9,743 bases of DNA, from the NCBI GenBank assembly GCA_003224635.1, contig QHZK01000115.1:1-9743 (forward strand). Reading direction: 5' to 3'. The position numbers were made by a program, and so were the translations under genes. Of the stretch, positions 1 to 6,074 are shown piece by piece. Each line of letters begins with the position of its first letter. The first letter of the stretch is position 1. The notes under the pieces were generated by a model. That model had not been told where the DNA came from. It worked only from the letters and a program-made list of their open reading frames with translations, and ran no database searches. Source of the DNA: Acidobacteriota bacterium. Its GTDB lineage: Bacteria > Acidobacteriota > Terriglobia > UBA7540.

Positions 1-1
1 C

Positions 2-361
2 AACGATTGGGACCTCAAGACCACGGACCTGACCGAGAGCGGCTCTTTTCTGTTCTCCCCCGACGACCTGAACCAATACAACTTCAACGTGCTGAATCTG
101 TTCAACCACGTCGAAATGGCCGGGCTAATAGCTCCCCGGGCCTTCATGGTCGAAATCGGGGACCTGGACGGCGTGACGTTTGTCCCCCACCAATTCGTGG
201 ACATCGAGCTCGCCCGTGTCGAGGATCTGTACCGACGGCTGGGCGTCCCCGAGCGCGGGCAGGTGGCCCGTTTCTTCGGAGGGCACCGGGTGGACGGCAC
301 AAAAACGTTTCCGTTCCTTGACCGGTGGTTGAACTGGACGCCAAAGAAGCCGGTAAATTGA
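2..361 (+). CDS. Alpha/beta hydrolase (esterase-like), C-terminal fragment
   Basis: The 5' end lies outside the window. About 119 C-terminal residues are readable before a TGA stop. The segment resembles the end of alpha/beta-hydrolase proteins often annotated as acetylxylan-esterase-like or prolyl-oligopeptidase-like. IAPRAFMVEIGDLDGV matches the strand and loop that carry the catalytic Asp. FFGGHRVDG followed by TFPFLDRWLNW matches the loop that carries the catalytic His (codon at 284-286) and the last helix. The nucleophile region is not in view, so activity and substrate cannot be judged. No terminator is evident after the stop. The gene is followed by 156 bases of non-coding DNA and then an oxidoreductase on the same strand, with no clear functional link. 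The superfamily is fairly certain, the specific enzyme is not. Confidence 0.75.
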   Translation, partial: NDWDLKTTDLTESGSFLFSPDDLNQYNFNVLNLFNHVEMAGLIAPRAFMVEIGDLDGVTFVPHQFVDIELARVEDLYRRLGVPERGQVARFFGGHRVDGTKTFPFLDRWLNWTPKKPVN

Positions 362-443
362 CAGGACGCGAGCCCAACGCGATCCGGACGGGCGATAACG
401 CCTCGGCGGGCGCTGCACTCTCGGACGCTCGCCGCGATGCGCG

Positions 444-452
444 TGTTATGAT
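444..452 (+). promoter_or_regulatory. Possible extended -10 promoter for the FAD oxidoreductase
   Basis: TGTTATGAT fits an extended -10 element (TGn plus TATGAT) and lies 65 bases before the GTG start. No good -35 hexamer is visible about 17 bases upstream. It is inferred only from position and consensus similarity. Confidence 0.3.
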
Positions 453-517
453 TTCCGGCGCAGTCTTCGGGGTGTCGCGATAGCAATCATTTCATTGAGA
501 AGCCCCTAAGGGCAGGT

Positions 518-2137
518 GTGCGTAATCAGTACGACGGCATTATTCTCGGCACTGGGCATAACGCGCTCGTGCTGCTCGCGTACCTAGCACGCAGCGGCCT
601 GCGGGTTCTGGCCGTCGAGAGGTCCGATGTCATCGGCGGAGGATTGGCAACCGAGGAAAACCCGCGATCTCCCGGGTTTTTTCACAATACTCACTCCTTC
701 TTTCATCGGGCCCTCACCGCGATGCCCTGGTATCGCGACTTGGAGCTCGAAAGGCACGGGGCGAAGTATATTGAGCCTGACTTTAATGTCGCTTTGATTT
801 TACCTGATGGGCGCGCGCTTGAGTGGTGGACGGCATCGGAGAAGACGATTGATTCCTTCGCGGAGTTCTCCAAGAAGGATGCGGAGCGTTTGCGATATTG
901 GATAGACGAATTCAGACCCATTGTGGAACGTGTTCTACGTCCCGAAGCTCAATCGGCTCCGATAAGTCCCCGCCTTCGCGGGCAACTCCTGGCGCGCAGT
1001 CCTTTGGGGCGCAAACTCCTCGACGTGGCGGCGCGCTCTCCGTTGGAGTTTGTGGAACAGGAGTTCGAGCACGATGTGATTCGCGCCGGGCTCCTCTTCT
1101 TCAACGGCTTGCGCGAGATCGACCTGCGCCTCAAGGGATTTGGGCACAGCATTCCGGCGCTTCTGGCGGGAAAGCACATGGCGCAGATGTGCCTGGGCGG
1201 TTCGGCGCGGCTGGCCCAAGCTCTGGCCGATGACATCCGTGAACATGGCGGTGAAATCAGGACCCATCTCGAGCCGGCATCCATCTTGGTCCGGCGCGGT
1301 AAGGCAGCCGGGATTGAACTGACGAACGGTGAGCGGATCATGGCCAAGGCCTTTGTTGCCTCTGGTCTCAATCCGCAACAGACTTTCATACAGATGTTGG
1401 ATGCCAAGGCGACGACTTCAAGAGTTCGCAACCGAGCCGAAGCGTTTCAATATAATTTGTTAGCCCCATTATTCGCTCTGAACTTGGCTCTTCACGAGCC
1501 ACCTCGCTACAAGGCGGCCGAACGACGACCCGAGTTGAACAACGCATTGATGGTCATCCTGGGTCTCGAGCGATTTGCCCAGTTTCACGAAATCGTGGCT
1601 GCACATGAAGCGGGCGAAATCCCGGCCACAAAGGTGATGTGGGGCGCCTGCCCGACGCTCTTCGACCCTGGTCAGGCGCCACCGGGAAAACATACGGCAT
1701 TCATGTGGGAAAAGGTGCCTTACTCACTGAGGGGCTCGCCGCAGAACTGGGACATCGAGAAGGGCGGCCATGGGCAGACGCTTCTCCGTCTTTGGTCACA
1801 ATTTGCGCCGAACCTCTCGCCCGATATTGTAATCGACTCGTTTACGCGCTCGCCTTTGGATACCGAACGGCGGTTACCCAACATGAGATCGGGTGACCTG
1901 CTTGTGGGATCACTTGGGAACGATCAAGTGGGCTACAATCGTCCTTTTGCCGGAGCGGGTCAGTACCGCACGCCCGTGCGCGGCCTGTACTTGTGTGGCG
2001 CCTCAACCCACCCGGGCGGCAACGTCACCGGGCTATGTGGGTACAACGCGGCCGGTGTGATTGCCGCCGACTTGGACTTGCCTATTTGGTGGAATCCCCC
2101 GCAGTTCGAGAAGACGTTAAGCCAGAATTTAAGCTGA
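518..2137 (+). CDS. FAD-dependent oxidoreductase, phytoene dehydrogenase-like (COG1233 type)
   Basis: The protein has 539 residues, a normal length for the family. It opens with an FAD-binding Rossmann unit: GTGHNA at residues 11-16, the ribose-binding acidic residue E34, and GGG at 40-42 followed by TEE. The C-terminal FAD motif GLYLCGASTHPGG, followed by GNVTG and GYNAAG, lies at about residues 490-515. This layout is typical of the group containing carotenoid desaturases and isomerases and PYROXD2. Such enzymes desaturate, saturate or isomerise hydrophobic polyenes, but no carotenoid genes lie nearby, so the substrate is unknown. There is no signal peptide. The GTG start is supported by AAGGG at 508-512, five bases upstream, and by the Rossmann strand beginning almost at once. 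The gene is probably monocistronic and converges on the nitrilase-like gene. Family assignment is confident, reaction is not. Confidence 0.9.
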   Translation: MRNQYDGIILGTGHNALVLLAYLARSGLRVLAVERSDVIGGGLATEENPRSPGFFHNTHSFFHRALTAMPWYRDLELERHGAKYIEPDFNVALILPDGRALEWWTASEKTIDSFAEFSKKDAERLRYWIDEFRPIVERVLRPEAQSAPISPRLRGQLLARSPLGRKLLDVAARSPLEFVEQEFEHDVIRAGLLFFNGLREIDLRLKGFGHSIPALLAGKHMAQMCLGGSARLAQALADDIREHGGEIRTHLEPASILVRRGKAAGIELTNGERIMAKAFVASGLNPQQTFIQMLDAKATTSRVRNRAEAFQYNLLAPLFALNLALHEPPRYKAAERRPELNNALMVILGLERFAQFHEIVAAHEAGEIPATKVMWGACPTLFDPGQAPPGKHTAFMWEKVPYSLRGSPQNWDIEKGGHGQTLLRLWSQFAPNLSPDIVIDSFTRSPLDTERRLPNMRSGDLLVGSLGNDQVGYNRPFAGAGQYRTPVRGLYLCGASTHPGGNVTGLCGYNAAGVIAADLDLPIWWNPPQFEKTLSQNLS

Positions 2138-2143
2138 TTCTGG
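2122..2143 (+). terminator. Stem-loop over the stop codon of the oxidoreductase gene
   Basis: CCAGAAT (2122-2128) and ATTCTGG (2137-2143) form a perfect 7-bp stem with an 8-base loop that contains most of the TGA stop. The following sequence is pyrimidine-rich (CTCTTCTTCT at 2152-2161) but has no T tract, so it is a weak candidate terminator between two convergent genes. It could also act on the opposite strand. Confidence 0.3.
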
Positions 2144-2209
2144 AGAGTCAGCTCTTCTTCTGAGGGCGCACAACCACCGGCTTGCCAGCCACCAGTTAAC
2201 CCTCGACCT

Positions 2210-3340
2210 TCAGTAGCCCGGAACACCTGCTTTGTGATAGGCCCTTTCGGCGCGCTGGAATTCCTCCTGCTCCTCCATCAGGCCCTTACTTCGCAGCATC
2301 TGACGGATCGTCGTGTGAGGGTCGTTGGACCAAAACACCCCGCGGTCCTCGTCCTCGTAATAACGGTAGCCCAGTTTATCGCCGTAGGCCTTCTTGAGCG
2401 CTTCCCCGTTCTTCAGGGCCGAACTCCACGGGAGGATGGCATAGCTCAGGTCGATTTCCTGAATGAGGACGTTGTCTTCGGGGGGAGTGAGGTTGCCCAC
2501 CTCGGCCTCTTTCTCGTTCACGGGCCATCTTATTTGGGAGGCGATTTTGCCGGTCGGTTCGAAGATGGAAGCGTTGTTCCGCCAGGTGCTGGACACGATG
2601 TAGTAGTGGTTCCGTTTGGCACGCGCGGCAGGTTGGGAAGTCTGTGGTGATTGGGTTGGCCAAACAACCAGGTCGGCGCCCTTACGGGCTAGTTCCCTCC
2701 AGCCGTCATCAAACTCCATGTCGTAGCAAATCTGTATCCCCAGCTTGCCGAAATCACAATCGAAGACGGGTTCTTCCTTGCCGGGAGTGGAGCCGCGTTC
2801 CATAGAGCCAGAGTCGCTATCGACCACGAGGTGCACCTTCCGATAGGTGCCCACAACCTCGCCTCTCCGGTCAAAAAGAATGGCGGCGTTCGAACATCGC
2901 TTCGTAGCCCGATCCTCCAGCAGGTACGTAGGTACGACGACGTAGCAATGGCATTTGCGCGCTTCCCGCGCGAAGGTTTCCTTGACCGCACCCTCCAATG
3001 GAAACGACCAATCCGCCACTTGTCCAACTCGCTCGCCTTCACCACTCAGTGCCATCTCCGGCAGTACCGCCAAGTCCAAGCTGCGGCCATACTTCTTCTC
3101 TGACTGCGACTGCATGCGATCGACAATCACCGTCAGTTGGTCCAAGCGCTTTTTGAGACCCGGATGCTTTCCCCAGAACGGTTGCATAACCGTGCCTACA
3201 ATGACTTTGCGGGGCGGTTGATCCGAGGTGCTCTTCACGGCAATTTCTGCGCCCGCAACGGGCAAGGTCAGCAAAAATCCTATGAAGCACACAACCAACT
3301 TGACCAGCCTGCGTGTTTGAATCAGGCGTTCTGGTGCCAT
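2210..3340 (-). CDS. Exported carbon-nitrogen hydrolase (nitrilase superfamily)
   Basis: The 376-residue protein contains the Glu-Lys-Cys triad of nitrilase-superfamily enzymes: E95 in LAVLPEMALSG, K168 in YRKVHLV and C205 in GIQICYDMEF. Members hydrolyse nitriles, amides or carbamoyl compounds. The substrate here is unknown, and amidase activity seems more likely than true nitrilase. The N-terminus has a basic region (RRLVK), a hydrophobic core (LVVCFIGFLLTLPV) and a possible cleavage site after AGA. Export to the periplasm or beyond is therefore likely, which is less usual in this mostly cytoplasmic superfamily. An in-frame ATG 48 bases upstream exists, but the ATG at 3340 was chosen because it follows a strong AAGGAGGG (3346-3353) by five bases and begins the signal peptide. 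The last 70 residues are charged and extend beyond the core domain. The gene stands alone, convergent with the oxidoreductase. Confidence 0.9.
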   Translation of the reverse strand: MAPERLIQTRRLVKLVVCFIGFLLTLPVAGAEIAVKSTSDQPPRKVIVGTVMQPFWGKHPGLKKRLDQLTVIVDRMQSQSEKKYGRSLDLAVLPEMALSGEGERVGQVADWSFPLEGAVKETFAREARKCHCYVVVPTYLLEDRATKRCSNAAILFDRRGEVVGTYRKVHLVVDSDSGSMERGSTPGKEEPVFDCDFGKLGIQICYDMEFDDGWRELARKGADLVVWPTQSPQTSQPAARAKRNHYYIVSSTWRNNASIFEPTGKIASQIRWPVNEKEAEVGNLTPPEDNVLIQEIDLSYAILPWSSALKNGEALKKAYGDKLGYRYYEDEDRGVFWSNDPHTTIRQMLRSKGLMEEQEEFQRAERAYHKAGVPGY

Positions 3341-3345
3341 AACAA

Positions 3346-3353
3346 CCCTCCTT
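3346..3353 (-). promoter_or_regulatory. Strong ribosome binding site of the nitrilase-like gene
   Basis: On the minus strand this reads AAGGAGGG, five bases before the ATG at 3340. It decides the start in favour of the shorter, signal-peptide-bearing form. Confidence 0.75.
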
Positions 3354-3388
3354 TGCGGAATGGTCGAAGCACTGTCAAAGGAAGGCAT

Positions 3389-4058
3389 TTCCCAAGAACC
3401 TGAATCTTGTGGGGTACGTCAGGATTTCCATTGTGCCTTCCCGGGGACGGGTCAGTATACTCCGCACCGCCTCCGGTGGGGCCGTCTATCCCGGGTGACT
3501 CCGGCAGGACAGGAAGGGGGAACCTTATCTTTTTCGGGTGCGGGAAGCCAGAAATGGGTCCTTTTCAGGCGCTTTCTCGAACACCTCGACGTCTCCGCCT
3601 TCCTTCCCACGGACATTACCGCGGAGTCCCCCGTGCGGAGCGTGCCTTCGCTTTCGACTCCGGCAAAGCCCTCACGGTCATGCTGCGTGTGGACGATTAC
3701 AGAGTGTTACCATCGGAGCTTTCCAGCATTTCGTTCTGAATTTCCGCGTGTTCCGTCCCTATGAAGCGGAGTCCGACGAGCTTCTCCTAATCCTTCAGGC
3801 GACACCTGTTCCGTCGATGGCCGAGGTCTGCCACAGGCTGGGATTGAAACGGCTGACGGCCAGTCGAAAAATTCCCGAGTGAATACCGACTCATCGTGTC
3901 ACGGCATCAGCGACGGCGCCGCACTTGGCTGTACTACGGCGACAGAAATCAGGACTGCGCCTTTCGACGAGCTAGCCCACCCGAAAGCAACGACCTTCCA
4001 AATGCTTCAGAAGCCTGCCCCGTTTGTTTTCAACACCGCCAGCCGCTATTTTCATGGC
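3389..4058. other. Gene-poor stretch between the nitrilase-like gene and the lptE side
   Basis: Several overlapping reading frames of 60-130 codons exist on the plus strand, but none has a convincing ribosome binding site or a full recognisable protein. The only coding-like signal is the short helix-turn-helix remnant at 3751-3928. There is no tRNA-like, rRNA-like or CRISPR-like structure here. Confidence 0.5.
3751..3928 (+). pseudogene. Decayed helix-turn-helix DNA-binding remnant with frameshift
   Basis: Read in one frame, 3751-3870 gives an acidic helix (EAESDELLLIL) and then PSMAEVCHRLGLKRLTASRK. This resembles helix-turn-helix segments of the form 'PSxxEVxRRLGxSxxTLxRxFPExCRxI' that I associate with TniQ/TnsD-like and other mobile-element proteins. 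That frame stops at 3880-3882. Shifting to the next frame across the five-A run at 3867-3871 continues the same pattern as KFPSEYRLIVSRHQRRRR, to about 3928. The two halves join naturally, which suggests an old single-base change in a homopolymer. No start, no N-terminal domain and no clear C-terminal end are visible, so this is a fragment and not a gene. Family assignment rests on memory of the motif. It could be chance. Confidence 0.35.
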
Positions 4059-4109
4059 AGCGAAGCATCCCGGTATTGCATTGAAAAGAAATGGCACGGA
4101 TGCTTCGCT
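4059..4109. repeat. Inverted repeat, 12-bp arms (REP-like or small palindromic element)
   Basis: AGCGAAGCATCC (4059-4070) is the exact reverse complement of GGATGCTTCGCT (4098-4109), with 27 bases between. The right arm continues as AGGCTCAGGATGACAG. The resulting string resembles the 'CTTCGCT..GCTCAGGATGACA' repeats that I recall as scattered between genes in Acidobacteria and other environmental genomes. On the minus strand it sits 44 bases past the lptE stop, so it could also form the transcript end. Confidence 0.6.
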
Positions 4110-4120
4110 AGGCTCAGGAT

Positions 4121-4155
4121 GACAGGCACAAAGGCCTTTTTCCAGCAACCTGTCA
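4121..4155 (-). terminator. Possible stem-loop at the end of lptE
   Basis: TGACAGG at one end and CCTGTCA at the other (4121-4127 in part and 4149-4155) can pair over 7 bp. On the minus strand the stem begins with the lptE stop codon. The loop contains the palindrome AAAGGCCTTT. There is no U tract after the stem, so its role as a terminator is uncertain. Confidence 0.3.
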
Positions 4156-4707
4156 GAAGTTCTCCAGGATTTCGGTCACCAGCGTGCGCGCCAGATCGCG
4201 CGAGATTCGGTCGAGCGCCGGCTGGTCTTCTTCAAACAAGTTGGCGGCGGTCTGGCTCACCTGGTACTCTTCCCTGAAGACGTAAGTGGGATTCGCAAAC
4301 AGGACTTTCTTCGTGTGAAGGTCCACCAGTTCAACGCCTGCTGTTACCTGGATTTGAAGGGCGGTGGCGCGGCCGGTCTGGAGGTCAAAAGTCACAGCCC
4401 CGGCCCGCACTTCCTTCACCGTCCCCTTCAGCACCGCGTCGGCCTGCGACGGGTCGGGCGTGATCCGGAAGCTGGTCCGCTCGATGAACTCCCGCGTGAC
4501 AGCCTGGGCTAGCCGCTGCTCGATGCGGAACCGGCTGCTCTGGTTGGTGAAGATCGGAACGGCGATGGTCTTGACGTCCGCCGGCAAGCGATCACCGCGT
4601 CCCGCCACGTGATAGCCGCAAGCGAAAGACAGCAGGCAGAACACGGAAAGCAGAAGCCCGGACGGGGTAAAGTGCAAAGGGTAAAGGTTGAAATAAGCAG
4701 GCTTCAT
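4153..4707 (-). CDS. lptE: LptE-like LPS-assembly lipoprotein
   Basis: The 184-residue protein has a lipoprotein signal: a hydrophobic run ending in LLSFAC with the lipidated Cys at residue 30, followed by GYHVAGRGDRLP. CGYH is the usual start of mature LptE, and KTIAVPIFTNQS and the 'FRIEQRLAQAVTREF' region fit the LptE/RlpB family. LptE is the outer-membrane lipoprotein that plugs the LptD barrel and helps insert lipopolysaccharide in the outer leaflet. I chose the ATG at 4707 because AAGGGA lies just upstream. An in-frame ATG at 4746 would add 13 residues with no signal-peptide character. The signal's n-region is unusual: it carries only one Lys and is encoded by a repeat also found upstream. 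A 251-base gap separates it from the Asd-like gene, so it may have its own promoter. Sequence conservation in this family is low, but lipobox, length and motifs agree. Confidence 0.82.
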   Translation of the reverse strand: MKPAYFNLYPLHFTPSGLLLSVFCLLSFACGYHVAGRGDRLPADVKTIAVPIFTNQSSRFRIEQRLAQAVTREFIERTSFRITPDPSQADAVLKGTVKEVRAGAVTFDLQTGRATALQIQVTAGVELVDLHTKKVLFANPTYVFREEYQVSQTAANLFEEDQPALDRISRDLARTLVTEILENF

Positions 4708-4813
4708 TGTTCCCTTGGCAAGGCGGCCCTGGTAAGACGGCCTCACGCAAAGGCGCTGAACCGCGGAGTAAAGGTTGAAGTAAAGGACTCCTGTATTGTT
4801 TCAACCTTTACCC
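4679..4813. repeat. Three copies of a 12-14 base repeat (GTAAAGGTTGAA) around the lptE start
   Basis: GGGTAAAGGTTGAA occurs at 4679-4692. GTAAAGGTTGAA occurs again at 4768-4779. The exact reverse complement of the 14-base form is at 4800-4813. The last two form an inverted repeat with 12-bp arms and a 20-base loop, upstream of lptE. The first copy lies inside lptE and encodes FNLYP in the signal-peptide n-region. A related AAAGTGCAAAGGGTAAAGG run follows the same short-unit pattern. Confidence 0.75.
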
Positions 4814-4894
4814 TTCAGCGTCCGCACGTTACAGCTCACCGTTCATGAGACTTTTGGTCTTAACGATAATTGTAAAATATGGCGACACCCTCTT

Positions 4895-4948
4895 CTGTAG
4901 CGGCGGTCTGCGACCGCCGTCTCCGGCGCTCATAGAGCGCCGCTACAG
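4895..4948. repeat. 54-base palindromic repeat able to fold as a three-way junction
   Basis: CTGTAG (4895-4900) pairs with CTACAG (4943-4948). Inside, CGGCGGTC (4901-4908) pairs with GACCGCCG (4912-4919) over loop TGC. CGGCGCTC (4924-4931) pairs with GAGCGCCG (4935-4942) over loop ATA. Only TCTC (4920-4923) and the two three-base loops stay unpaired. The ends can alternatively pair as one 11-bp stem (4895-4905 with 4938-4948). It lies ten bases past the Asd-like stop, on the 3' side of that operon, and resembles dispersed intergenic repeats such as REP elements. Confidence 0.85.
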
Positions 4949-4958
4949 CGAATCATCG

Positions 4959-6074
4959 TCAATCGGTCTTCTTCGTTGGTTCGTGCCTTGGCGGTAGCGG
5001 CGGCCGCTCTTTCACCCACTCTGCGATCTCGACCGCATTCACTGCCGCCAGGCGCAGGTTGTCCGCCGTGGCCCACAGCCAGAGCCCTGCCGGGTGCTCC
5101 GCATCCGCGGTAATCGCGTCCACCAGGATGTCGCTCGTGCCCGTAACGTCGACTTGTGACGGAGCCTGGTCCGAGAAACGCCGCACGCGGATGCGGTCGC
5201 CGCCAAGGGCCCGTTCGACCGACTCAAGGCGCGCGGCCTCGGCCGTCTCAACATAAAGCGACACGGTCAACGAGTAGAACACCGGGACCTGGATCACGCG
5301 CAGTGCGGGCAGCGGAGCGCGATTTGCGAGATAGACCCTCAATTGGGTCCGGATGCGGCCCTCGAGATCGGTGAGATCGTCGCGGTATCGCGATTCGGCC
5401 CGACGAGCGCGGCCCAGCCGGGGTAGCAGGTTGAAGGCAAGCTGCGCGCCGAAGACTGACTCGGGAATCTTCTGGAAGCTGAGCAGGTTGATGGTTTGTC
5501 GCTGAAGTTCTTCAATGGCCCGCGGGCCGATCTCGGAGGCCGGGCCGAAAACCTGGGCCACCGCCGTCCGAAGCGGAAAGCGCGCCGCCAAGCGCAGCAG
5601 CAAACTGCTGAGGATAATCGCCGCCGGGTGAACTGAGACAAACCGCTTTGACTCGCGCAGGCCCCCGTTGGAGAAAACCTCCCGGTCGAGGAAGGGCACG
5701 CTGAGCACCCCTGCCTCGGTCTGCCCGCCGCTCGCCGCTTCACCGAGGTCAATCACGACTTGGCGTTCGGGCCTGTCCGGTGAGCTGAGAAACGACGGCG
5801 GCCGGATCAAGCGGCCGGCCAGGAAGGCGAAATCTACCTCCGCCTCCCTCGCCATCACTTCCGCCCGCTCTAACACGGCCTGCGCTTGGTCCTGAGCGGC
5901 CAGATTTCCATCGAGGTCGACGATGGGAAGATCGGGCTCCTCCTCGCCAGCTCCCAGCGTGATGAGCCGGGCAACCGGGAAGCCGCGTTCTTCAAGGACG
6001 GTGAGGAGTTCTTTTCCCAGGAGCGAAGAAGCTCCCACAACTGCCACCCGGTAACCCTGCGCATCGCGCTTCAT
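4959..6074 (-). CDS. Aspartate-semialdehyde dehydrogenase-like protein, catalytically incomplete (Asd/Usg-like)
   Basis: The 371-residue protein has the two-domain layout of the Asd/ArgC family. A Rossmann segment, VAVVGASSLLGKELL (residues 10-24), is followed by VFGPASEIGPRAIEELQRQT (175-194) in the dimerisation domain and the C-terminal DNLRLAAVNAVEIAEW helix (338-353). True Asd enzymes make aspartate semialdehyde for lysine, threonine, methionine and diaminopimelate. Here the active-site NPxC is HPAA (149-152), so the catalytic Cys is Ala152. The PVFxGHS motif reads PVFYSLT (264-270), so the active-site His is Leu269. It is therefore probably a non-catalytic paralogue, like Usg-1 proteins. 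Its ATG overlaps the pssA stop by four bases (ATGA), and GGAGG lies ten bases upstream. It is thus translated together with phospholipid genes. Role unknown, possibly regulatory or structural. Confidence 0.82.
   Translation of the reverse strand: MKRDAQGYRVAVVGASSLLGKELLTVLEERGFPVARLITLGAGEEEPDLPIVDLDGNLAAQDQAQAVLERAEVMAREAEVDFAFLAGRLIRPPSFLSSPDRPERQVVIDLGEAASGGQTEAGVLSVPFLDREVFSNGGLRESKRFVSVHPAAIILSSLLLRLAARFPLRTAVAQVFGPASEIGPRAIEELQRQTINLLSFQKIPESVFGAQLAFNLLPRLGRARRAESRYRDDLTDLEGRIRTQLRVYLANRAPLPALRVIQVPVFYSLTVSLYVETAEAARLESVERALGGDRIRVRRFSDQAPSQVDVTGTSDILVDAITADAEHPAGLWLWATADNLRLAAVNAVEIAEWVKERPPLPPRHEPTKKTD

Noticed and set aside
7..321. A 104-codon plus-strand frame at the left edge
   Set aside because: It is rich in Arg and Pro and out of frame with the alpha/beta hydrolase fragment, which shows family motifs to its stop.
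935..1431. Two minus-strand open frames of about 150 codons opposite the FAD oxidoreductase
   Set aside because: They are antisense shadows in a GC-rich gene and show no recognisable domain.
2556..2580. GGTTCGAAG, resembling part of a tRNA T-arm
   Set aside because: It is inside the nitrilase-like coding sequence, and no acceptor or anticodon stems surround it.
3373..3378. Perfect TTGACA -35 hexamer on the minus strand upstream of the nitrilase-like gene
   Set aside because: No -10 hexamer lies 16-18 bases downstream, and a start site there would fall almost on the ribosome binding site.
3407..3739. A 110-codon plus-strand frame as a possible small gene in the gene-poor region
   Set aside because: No ribosome binding site, no recognisable motif, and it overlaps two similarly unconvincing frames.
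3841..3850. GGATTGAAAC, which looks like the end of many CRISPR repeats
   Set aside because: It occurs once, with no repeated unit or regular spacing nearby, and it lies within the helix-turn-helix-like remnant.
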